Shown piece by piece: positions 56,150 to 64,000 of a DNA stretch of 64,000 nt (position 1 is the first letter of the stretch; each line of letters starts with the position of its first letter). Both the position numbers and the translations under genes were made by a program. The notes beneath the pieces are model-generated. The model searched no databases and was not told where the DNA came from. It worked only from the letters and a program-made list of their open reading frames with translations. The DNA comes from Phyto melanocephala (lineage: Eukaryota; Arthropoda; Insecta; Diptera; Rhinophoridae). The stretch is from contig OW799234.1 of the NCBI GenBank assembly GCA_941918925.1, positions 63,530,968-63,594,967 of the forward strand. The letters are read 5' to 3'.

Positions 56150-57385
56150 TTAAATATAGCGCTTTTGCAATTTGCGATGTTTTGCTGCCCTTAAATACCG
56201 TCTACTTATGGACCTTCGTCCATTTGTGTGTTCCTGTTTATGACGCTTCCTGCATGATTTTGTGTTACGATTTAGACATGTTAGATTTGTCAATCTTCTA
56301 CGTCTATTCGAATTTTGCCGACGAGGACGGCTGAAAGAAAAACGGGATGGTAATGCGCGACCATGTTTAGCAGGATTGTCCGGTTCACTTAAATACTTAT
56401 AATTATTTTCAGGCAAATCATAATCATCATCTTGGTTATTTACATTGTCTTCTAATCTCTTCATATAGTTGCGAATCAAAGTTAGGCGTTCTTCTCCGCC
56501 TTCTTGATTTTTGATGGTTTCATAATCTGCATCGTGATAATCTGATAATGTTGCCACATCCTCATCTGCCGGAGGATTTGGTGGAGCTGGCGGGAGTGGT
56601 AGTGAAGATGGTGGTGCTGGAAATGTTGGATTCGGTGTCGTTGGTGGAATTGTTTCTGTAGGTCCTGCAGGGTTTCCAGGTGGACCTGTTGGTGAAGTGG
56701 GTGGTGGTGGTGTCGGTGGTGTTGGTAATGGAGTTGACGGTGAAGTTGGTGGAATCATTTCGGTAGGTGCTGTGGGACCTTCACTTTCTGTTGGACCTTC
56801 AGTTCCTGTAGGACCTTCAGTTCCTGTAGGACTTTCAGTTCCTGTTGGGCCCTCAGTTTCTATTGGTCCTTCAGTTCCTGTTGGGCCCGCAGTTTCTGTT
56901 GGGCCTGTTGGTAGCAGTGGTGGAGATGAAGGTAAATTTGGTGGAATCATTCCTGTAGTTCCTGTAGGGTCTTCAGTTCCTGTTGGGTCTTCAGTTTCTA
57001 TAGGTCCTCCAGTTCCTGTTGGTTCTGCTGGTATTAGTGGTGGAGGTGAAGGTAGCGTTGGCGTAACCGCTGTTGGTAAAGTTGATTCTGTAGGGTCAGG
57101 TGGCTCAATAGGGAATGTAGGTTGGGTACCAATTATAGTTATTACGGGCTTAGGAGTTGTTACAGGTTGTATCTTCATCAATACATGATTTACAAGACCT
57201 GCGATAAAGCGAGCTTTTCCAGTGTCTGGACGCTTACGAGCCCTATAGAGCTTATATCTGGTTTCATTGCGGCTGTCTGGAAAAAATGACAACTTACTAT
57301 CATACCATATAATTTTTAACAAGCACTTACATGCAGACTGAATTAAGAGCGCTACCAGCACTACCATATGCAGGGTTAGGGACAT
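56150..57385 (-). CDS. Secreted Pro/Thr/Gly-rich protein with basic tail (family member 3)
   Basis: Function not recognised. The unspliced frame is open, but the junction reads GCAT|GTAAGT...TTTTTCCAG|ACAG, a 54-bp GT-AG intron (57330-57277). Spliced exons 57385-57331 and 57276-56150 give 393 residues. The signal peptide MSLTLHMVVLVALLIQSA is followed, in phase 1 as in members 1 and 2, by YSRNETRYKLYRARKR. The motif PKPVITIIGTQPT may correspond to KQPIIPIIITG of the others. The centre is about 200 residues of Pro/Thr/Gly/Glu repeats, notably degenerate six-residue GPTGTE units. Then come an acidic stretch (DEDVATLSDYHDADYE, NNQDDDYDLPENN) and a basic tail ending HRKLQKRYI. The shared layout suggests common ancestry; sequence identity is low. 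It could instead be an unrelated mucin-like or matrix protein. Confidence 0.8.
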   Translation of the reverse strand: MSLTLHMVVLVALLIQSACKCLLKIIWYDSKLSFFPDSRNETRYKLYRARKRPDTGKARFIAGLVNHVLMKIQPVTTPKPVITIIGTQPTFPIEPPDPTESTLPTAVTPTLPSPPPLIPAEPTGTGGPIETEDPTGTEDPTGTTGMIPPNLPSSPPLLPTGPTETAGPTGTEGPIETEGPTGTESPTGTEGPTGTEGPTESEGPTAPTEMIPPTSPSTPLPTPPTPPPPTSPTGPPGNPAGPTETIPPTTPNPTFPAPPSSLPLPPAPPNPPADEDVATLSDYHDADYETIKNQEGGEERLTLIRNYMKRLEDNVNNQDDDYDLPENNYKYLSEPDNPAKHGRALPSRFSFSRPRRQNSNRRRRLTNLTCLNRNTKSCRKRHKQEHTNGRRSISRRYLRAAKHRKLQKRYI

Positions 57386-58086
57386 TTTGCCAATGAATTG
57401 TTTTGTGGTTTTTTTAATATAAAATTTAAGATTATTTCTAAACTACAACGTTAGAATTTAATATTGACTCTGCTACAAACATTTTTTATGTTAAATTACT
57501 TTCCTTTTATAAACGACTGATATCTATTTCTCAAAACTGCTTAATATTTATATGTTTTTTGTTTGTTTTTGAATAATTTTTTTTTTCAATGGTAAAAATA
57601 GAATTCTGGAATTCTAGTTGAAATTAGATCAGAAAAACATATTTATGGCCTACATTAATACAAATGTATGTACGTACTTAAACACACACATATAGGTATA
57701 AAAGTATTTTGCATTGTCATTTGCGACCAATTTAAAAGAAATAAATATATAAATTTAAAATTTTTATCTAACAAGTAGAAATTATGATTTGTTAAAACAA
57801 TTATCATTTCATTCACACTTGGCCACACGAACACACACATTATTGTCAGCAATAAGCTGACTTGAATGATCTGCTCTTTAGAAATTTCTTCGACTTTATT
57901 AAATATTAACTGAACCCGCACCACTTAGCTAGCTTCAATGTACTTTATTCGATGTAGTTCAATATCTGTAATTAACTAACCTTTTAACACGATGAAAAAT
58001 ATATTAAAACCACTACTGCTATAAATATATATCGTACATTACTAAAAATCTAAAGAAATCCAAGAGTCATTGTCGAAAAACCAATG
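57386..58086. other. 5' flank of family member 3; no other gene
   Basis: AT-rich. On the minus strand TATAAAAGGAAAGTAA (about 57515-57500) is a candidate TATA box, about 120 bp before the start codon. Confidence 0.45.
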
Positions 58087-58587
58087 CTCCCACAAATAGT
58101 TACTGTTCCAAAATGAGGCCGATCAGGCAGTTACTGTGAATGCTGTTCCCTATCGTGAGATGATAACGAACTTTTTATGACCCGAATTGGAAGATATGAA
58201 TGTGAACGATATGTGGTTTCAAGAGTACAGTGCCACTTGCCACACAGCTAACGAAACAATGGGTCTTTTGCGCGACAAATTCAATGGCTGTATTATCTTA
58301 CGTGGTGGCGATGTCAATTGGCCGCCAAGATCATGTGATTTGACACTGTTGGACTTCCTTCTTTGGGGTTATTTGAAAGAAAAGGTATACGTCGATTAGC
58401 CAGCAACAATTTAAGAGCTAATGAATGAGATAATTCGTCACATTAATGGGATAGAACCTTAATTATGCTTCAGCGTTATTGAAAATTTGGACCATCGGAT
58501 GGAGGTGTGCCGCTGAACTCATGGCGGCCATTTGACCGATATTTTGTTCCATACACAATTGAACCATACCAATATTATCATAATAGA
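58087..58587 (+). pseudogene. Mariner transposase C-terminal half (DD41D type)
   Basis: Frame from about 58120: ITVNAV-like text, PYREMITNFL, then DMNVNDMWFQEYSATCHTAN (second catalytic Asp replaced by Tyr in QEYSATCH), WPPRSCDLTLLDFLLWGYLK and EKVYVD before a stop. Later text gives IENLDHRMEVCR and LTDILFHTQLNHTNIII. The third catalytic Asp is present (TLLDF). The end matches the scrap at 46330-46410, so both belong to one subfamily distinct from the 14.4-kb copy. A HINE-like element abuts it at 58588. Confidence 0.85.
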
Positions 58588-59302
58588 ACAAGTAACAGTG
58601 CTATATTCGGCCGTGCCGAATCTTATATACCCTTCACAACGTGTAGTCATGCAATAACAATTGTTTGTATCACCATTCATGTCATATAAAATACGTACAT
58701 ATGTACATGTAAAAACGTACATATAAAAAACCATTGTAAAATTATAAATTGAGTTTACGTATGTATGTTTCTAAAAAAAAAAAAAAACAACAACAACAAA
58801 AATTACTAAAAAAAAATTTAACAAAATTTTATAAAAAAATTTTCTTAAAAAAATTAAAAATAGATATATAAAAAGAATATAAATAATTTATAATATAAAA
58901 AAAAAAATTTTTTTGGCTCAGCTGGGATTCGATGCCACGTTTACTCTAACCAGTATATATGCATGTTGTTGTTGTAATTGTGAAAAAAAAAACAAGGTGG
59001 TGGTGGTTTTTTGCTCATATCTCAGAAAGTTATCGGGCGATTGTGCTGAATTTCAATAGCGATTCATTCCTGGATATTTCCAAGAGATTGATACCATACA
59101 CAGATCTGAGGAACATATAGTTGCTTCTAATAGTTGATTTCAACCAACACACGGACAGACGGACAAACAGTCAGGGCTTAATCGACTCCTCTATTCATAA
59201 GCTTTCAGAAAATATATATGGGGTCGGAAATGAAAAATGTAGAAATTACAAACGGAATGACAAAGCTATATATACCCTTGCGCACCACAGGTGAAGGGTA
59301 TA
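58588..59302 (-). mobile_element. HINE-like element (copy J), inverted, best preserved
   Basis: A complete copy of 715 bp. It runs from ACAAGTAACAGTGCTATATT, hairpin ATTCGGC-CGT-GCCGAAT, TATACCCTTCACAACGTG, A/T-only core and GGCTCAGCTGGGATTCGATG, to CGCACCACAGGTGAAGGGTA and TA. It serves as a reference for the other copies. A tRNA-like CATCGAATCCCAGCTGAGCC can be read on the minus strand in the core. Confidence 0.85.
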
Positions 59303-59806
59303 AAAAGTGTGCGTAATGCTCTATTACAGCGCAAAGTGTATTGTCCTTTTGAAATGACAGCAAAATGTCCTTTTAAAACTCAGAAAAAAAAGAAAGGTAT
59401 AAGAAATAGAGAATGCATGAATTTAAGCTATGATCATGTTCAACCTATCAATTAAGATGAAACTTGCATGATTTTAACATTAACGTGTCGTTGGAGACCA
59501 TGTGTTTATATGAAAATATTAATGGAATTCACTTCATTCTAATAAGTGCATAGAACGGATCCACACTAGATGAAAAGAACCCAATATTTCATTAGTTCAT
59601 AATGTCTGTTTACATGAATTGTTTGAGATATTTTGCATGCATTTGCATGTATTTTGAAGCACATCATTAATGGCTAATTCTTCTGGGTTTGGAGAAGCCA
59701 TTTTTTATGACTCTTCTTGCACTGATGAATTAAAAGTTATGAAAAATGTTATTCATATTGAACTAGTGCAAAGTTTTTTGTTGAATACTGTTATAATCGA
59801 AAGACA
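59303..59806. other. Flank of the piggyBac insertion
   Basis: No complete gene. A short open stretch near 59672-59805 (MANSSGFGEAIFYDSSCTDE) reaches the TTAA target and may belong to the sequence continuing at 62019. Confidence 0.4.
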
Positions 59807-59810
59807 TTAA

Positions 59811-62018
59811 CCCATTACAGACAGCTCATAAACCGCTAGTACGATTTTGACGAAACTTTCAGAGTTTTACCTGGAGGTCCATAGAAATTGCTTGGTGTAA
59901 AAAAAATTTTTACCTCCCCCCATTCCTGAGATAGGACGTGGGTATTTAAATACCCAATGGCCTTTAACGATATACTTTTTTAAATATTTTTGAAAAATTA
60001 TGTTTTTCTGATTTCAGTATAAATAAAAAGCTATTTACTGGTTTTCAAAATTATTAATTTGTTTGAACACTCAATTCCGGTACACCCTACCGCAAGGCGA
60101 ATTCATACAGGTGAAATTATCAGCGTAGCTGATTGTGAAGCATTTTGTCAAAATTGGTTGAATTCGCTTTGATTTCATTTATTAATGCAGGGATAGGAAA
60201 TGTGATATTGGTTTCGGTATTAAACAATTAACTTGAGTGTACTTTTTTGACAATAAATGTGCTTAATTTATGTATATTTTTTGCTTATGCGTCATTAATA
60301 ATATGTTTAAAAAATTTATATTGTGTTTTTAATCAAATTTTATTATATTTAAAATGTAAAAACAACTGTTCCATCCCTGATATACGAATTGGCCTTGACA
60401 TAAAACATCCCATGAAAAGTTGCTTTGTTGTATCAATTCGCCGTTGCATATACCTTATGGATATGCCTTGCCCTACCGTGTCATTAAAAATGTACAGGGC
60501 TACTTCGAAAAGCGCTACAAATATTTAAAAGTACGCCGCAAAAAGTAAATCCATCCTTGAACTCTATAGCTTACTAGTTTGTTTTTGAAAAGGAAATTCC
60601 CGTTTGCTTCTCCTTTTTCAGACTTGTTGAACTTTTTACATGTAGTTTAGTTTAGGAAAGCAAAGTGAACAGGTGAAATAAAAAAAAACAAGTGCATAAA
60701 AAAATAAATGTTTACGAAAAAAAAGTTAAAAACAACCGATATAAAAATTAATCTTCATCAGAAAATTCGTACTACTACCAAATTACAAGAAATTCTTCAT
60801 AGCTGGTCCGGTGGGAAAGAATATTTTGAAAGATAAACAACGGGTGTTGTTATATTACCACCCGACGACGTCGACGACATAAGTGATACGGAGGACACGA
60901 GATTAATGATTTGTCAGTAACCTTCAATAAGACTTCAGACTTTAGTTTTGTTGTGGAGAATTCTATAATTGCTGTACGTTGGAACGATAATTCGGTACCT
61001 TAGCCACCGAAACAATATTATCGAATTACTTAACTCATACACCAATGACTCGCGCAATTGAACAACCCTATTTAGTCATCTAATATAATAAATACATAGG
61101 AGGTGTGGATCTTTTCGATAACGCCATGAACAATTATCGCATTCGAGTTCGGGGCAAAAAGTGGTATTGGCATTAGTTACAAATGCTTTCGATGCGGCTA
61201 TGGTGAATGCGTGGCAATTGCATTGACTTTGTTGCTAATATGAAAAAAACCACAAATATCTCAATTTTCTTTTTAAAGTGAAAGTAGGCGAAATGATAAT
61301 GACGAATTTTTATCGGCAAAATGCCGATTTTCCGGAGCTAGGTATGATTGCGTCAATCATTTAATCAGAAAACTCTCAGCACATCGTCGTTGCCGACAGT
61401 GCCGTGGCAAAACAGAGTAAGAATGTTTGAAGTGCCAGGCGAATTCGCACCCAGAACCATGCTTCCTGGATTACCATAGAAGTGTCACATCAGACAAATC
61501 TAAAACTGCAAAGTCTAAATAACCTCTAATTTTTAAAATAAATTTAAAAAAATATAAATTTGTTTTTTATTTACGCTAAAAAGAATTATTTCAATAACTA
61601 GAAAATAGTTAAATGTAGAACTCATTATGGACGGTTGGGTATTTAAATACCCATTTTCACTTTATAGCGTGTGACGGCCAAGTGTGTTGACAAACCTCTT
61701 TTATTTTTTTCACACTACAAATGCGGCACCTAAGGCTATTTACAATGTGTAGATGTTTTTCATTTTTAGCATTATCCTTTAATTGACAAACCTTTTTCTG
61801 ATAATTTTTTGAAAAACAAAAAAACTCAATTTTTCCAGTTCTTAAACTAAAGGTAAAAATTAAAAAAAAGCTTTTCTTAAATTTTTCTCATATTAATCAA
61901 TCTCTAGTGTTAAATAAAAAAGCAACCTGCAGTCATTACCTCTTATTAGGCCAACGCAGGATTTTTTTTACTACTTTAAATTTTTTGGGTATTTAAATAC
62001 CCAGTCGACTAAAATGGG
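59811..62018 (+). mobile_element. piggyBac-like transposon, internally deleted
   Basis: TTAA flanks both sides (59807-59810 and 62019-62022), and the ends begin CCCATT(A/T)(C/T)AG, as expected for piggyBac. The 16-bp palindrome GGGTATTTAAATACCC occurs three times, at 59940-59955, 61637-61652 and 61987-62002, two of them near the ends. It holds the N- and C-terminal parts of a piggyBac transposase. Confidence 0.88.
60712..61520 (+). pseudogene. piggyBac transposase lacking its catalytic core
   Basis: The N-terminal part reads TTTKLQEILHSWSGGKEYFE and GVVILPPDDVDDISDTEDTR, the acidic N-terminal region. The middle third, which carries the catalytic aspartates, is missing. Downstream is NSIIAVRWNDNSV, then YNKYIGGVDLFDNAMNNYRI and RVRGKKWYW, the conserved block near the last catalytic Asp (GGVDLFD). 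It ends in a cysteine-rich domain: HRRCRQCRGKTE, CLKCQANSHPEPCFLDYH. Stops and frame changes are scattered throughout. The element could not move without an active relative. Confidence 0.85.
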
Positions 62019-62022
62019 TTAA

Positions 62023-62455
62023 AGCTTAACGAATTTTAATAAGCACTTGAGCAATATATTGATGATGAGGATTTGGCACCATTTACATCGAACCCCCATG
62101 AAAATAATGTGTGCATTAATGATTCGCCAGATGGTCAGCTACGTGCAGTTGTAAAAATTAAGCATAACAATTTTCCCGATTTCGAGAGCGATGAAGATAT
62201 ATTTTACCAAACTACAAAAGCAAGTCAGATTCGCCAAAAACCGATCCCTTTTTGATGCTATTGGCTAAATTTGTATACCTCTTGCTCCACTACAAGAATT
62301 CACGAATCAATCGTACCATATTTTGGGCATCGTGGTACAAGCATTTAATCTGCTGCCAGCCAATATGCACAATTCCTTGCAAATATTGCCACAAGAAGTC
62401 TAACTTAAATGTAATGTCGCTTTACATCCAAAGGACTGCTTCTTGACGTATGATA
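62023..62455 (+). pseudogene. Second piggyBac-like fragment next to the first
   Basis: Immediately after the right TTAA comes LEQYIDDEDLAPFTSNPHEN, then NFPDFESDEDIFYQTTKASQ, an acidic N-terminus of piggyBac type. Near 62285-62335 another frame gives RIHESIVPYFGHRGT, which I read as the ESIVPYFGRHGTKQ segment following the first catalytic Asp. The sequence between is too short for an intact protein. It may be an older piggyBac copy into which the TTAA-flanked element inserted. Confidence 0.6.
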
Positions 62456-63109
62456 CTGCAACTTTAAATATAATCGTCTTTCGATTTGCATGTAAATCTT
62501 AAGAAATCTTAAGAAATCCTTTTTCCTTTTCCTATTGAAAAAGAGAGTAATTTCGTTATGTTCCTGAAAAGTGCAAGTACAGATAAAAAATAATTAAAGT
62601 TTTATATTTAGCAACTGTCGTTTTAAAAGGACACAAGTTCTTTAATATTGAAAATTTTTAGAAACACATAAAGATTTAAGTTTCGAAATAAAAATTTCAG
62701 TTAAAAAAAGAAATTCCGGCGCTATCTGGCTTACTTTTGTTTAGAAAAGTGCAACAAAATAATGATAAATTTTTACTCTTTAAACATGTGAACTTTTAAA
62801 AAGTTAACAACAGGTAATTCGTATTTTTCTGCGCAGTAAAAAATATAATTTTAATTGAATTTCTTTGTTAGTTTCTTTTTAGAAGTTTCCAAAAATTAGG
62901 GTTTTCGAAAACAGTTTCCCAATAATTTAAATAACCGGTTTTTTTTTAATATTTCCGTTTTTTAAGCCGCTTTTTAATATTTTCGGTTTTCGAAAATCAA
63001 CTTTAAGCAATTCATTTAGAAACTCTGTATTTTTTAAAAGTTTGGAACACTAAAAGTGTCGTCTAAGCCCTGTTTAAAAAATTTATTCAAAAAAGAAAAT
63101 TATAAAATG
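62456..63109. other. Intergenic, no gene recognised
   Basis: AT-rich. Poly(T)-rich stretches near 62935-63000 are low complexity. Confidence 0.45.
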
Positions 63110-63700
63110 AGTTTATAATTAATTGAGATATTTTCACCGTTTATGGGTTTGTCAGTAATACTATCAAATGCAGCTAGGCCACCGTCTTCTGGCTCGTCAT
63201 CATCATATGAAGGGACCATTGCTTCTAAAGATATTATTGGTAGTATTTAGTGCTGGTATAGGTTGTATTCATATCAGTAATAAAGTTAATTGTATTGATG
63301 GTGGTGTTATCTGTGATAGTGTTAGTGAAATTCTTCCTGTTGGACCTTCAACTGCTCTAACACATGAAGTGTCTGTTTGGCCTACATATTCAGATAAACA
63401 TAAAGTTCCTGGTAATGCTGCAGTTCCTGTGGGGCGTATATTACCTGTACAAGCTTTAGTTTTTCAGTTCTGTAGTGCCTGAAGACTATACGGTTATATG
63501 TTTGGCGGCTAAGACTTGTAGCTGATATTTGTTTCTTCATCGTAATATGTTAAACAATACTAGGAATAAGTACAGCTTTCCTAATGTTAGCAAGTTAAAC
63601 TTACCTATTGAGCTTATAGCTACTTTGGTTTTCACTTACTATATTGCGACTATCTGCGAATAAATTGAAAGCAGTTACACATTATGTTACAATATTACTA
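63110..63700 (-). pseudogene. Probable decayed fourth member of the secreted-protein family
   Basis: On the minus strand ATTCGCAG|ATAGTCGCAATA (about 63662-63645) aligns with TTTCCAG|ACAGCCGCAATG, the exon-2 start of member 3, and TATAAGCTCAATAGG follows where member 3 has TATAAGCTCTATAGG. Upstream, GCTTAAACTGCAT (about 63740) resembles the end of its signal-peptide exon, but the GT donor is lost. Downstream, CACAGGAACTGCAG (about 63435) and GAAGGTCCAACAGGAAG (about 63350) match its PTGTE repeat DNA. A frame near 63215-63115 encodes MVPSYDDDEPEDGGLAAFDS, like the acidic segment. No continuous frame joins these parts. It could instead be a gene with extra introns. Confidence 0.5.
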
Positions 63701-64000
63701 TTAAATCCTATATGTAAGTTTTTGTTATGCAGTTTAAGCTCACATTATAAAATCGATTTTAATAAAAAATATTCTATTTAAAGTGAATTGTGCTCTATTT
63801 GAATTTTATTAAAATTAGTACAGTGTTTTAGGAGTTGCACGCGTTTAGAATTGCTAACTAACACTTGCACAAACTATATATATGTGACAAAAGAAAAAAC
63901 AAATCAAAGAGAGTAAATCACTGCTACCAAATATGATTGCCATTAGATGACGTATTTGGTCCTCAGTATGGGTTGGCAATTAAAACTATTGTGAGTGAAA
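63701..64000. other. Window edge, no gene recognised
   Basis: AT-rich sequence upstream of the putative fourth family member. No clear TATA block like those of members 1 and 2. Confidence 0.4.

Noticed and set aside
56697..57188. 163-codon plus-strand Gly/Val-rich frame
   Set aside because: Antisense of the PTGTE repeats of family member 3; no independent start or signal.
1..64000. CRISPR arrays, prokaryotic operons, integrated viral genes
   Set aside because: No regularly spaced repeats with unique spacers, no ribosome-binding-site-led operons, and no capsid, integrase-gag-pol or viral polymerase frames were seen. The tandem repeats present are contiguous minisatellites inside transposons.

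Overview
This window is AT-rich nuclear DNA of a higher fly. The intact Roughest (Rst) orthologue, the fly-type intron structures and the dispersed repeats point to a calyptrate, perhaps a blowfly; the genus is inference only. No rRNA, functional tRNA, CRISPR, plasmid or viral genes were recognised. Most of the window is non-coding and holds transposable elements of several superfamilies at different stages of decay.

Host genes. (1) rst, + strand, five coding exons between 16039 and 18759: an immunoglobulin-superfamily adhesion receptor, complete from signal peptide to C-terminal PDZ-ligand-like tail. (2) A short-chain dehydrogenase/reductase of the HSD17B8/FabG type, + strand, three exons between 34692 and 35587. 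(3) Three minus-strand, two-exon genes for secreted low-complexity proteins (40738-41739, 46654-47315, 56150-57385) and a probable decayed fourth member (about 63110-63700). The first two are clear duplicates sharing promoters. All three have a phase-1 intron just after the signal peptide and end in a strongly basic tail. I do not recognise the family; it is the most interesting host-gene content here.

Mobile DNA by region. 0-10 kb: a PIF/Harbinger element (1649-3604), several MITEs, and a dispersed repeat with one copy split by a MITE. 9-15 kb: Helentron/HINE-like repeats with SINE insertions, a decayed non-LTR reverse transcriptase, a MITE and a DD41D mariner. 19-25 kb: MITEs, a mariner relic, a 1651-bp Tc1-like element with inverted/direct-repeat ends, and another HINE-like copy. 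26.1-29.1 kb: a 3-kb element with about 0.5-kb terminal inverted repeats around a broken cysteine-rich gene that fits no superfamily I can name with confidence. 30-34 kb: mariner fragments and a divergent HINE-like copy. 36-40.5 kb: a HINE-like copy with a MITE inside, and a hAT element with a perfect 8-bp target duplication. 42-46.5 kb: a HINE-like copy, a 5'-truncated R1-type LINE, a MITE and an internally deleted mariner. 49.5-50.3 kb: a non-autonomous Helitron with internal 120-bp tandem repeats. 51-56 kb: MITEs and a LINE interrupted by a 1.5-kb element. 58-62.5 kb: a mariner split from its flank by a HINE-like copy, and a piggyBac element flanked by TTAA lying beside a second piggyBac fragment.

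The host genes show no common pathway. The secreted-protein family is linked by descent and position; rst and the dehydrogenase are unrelated neighbours. All calls come from reading the sequence, and family names rest on remembered motifs rather than searches.
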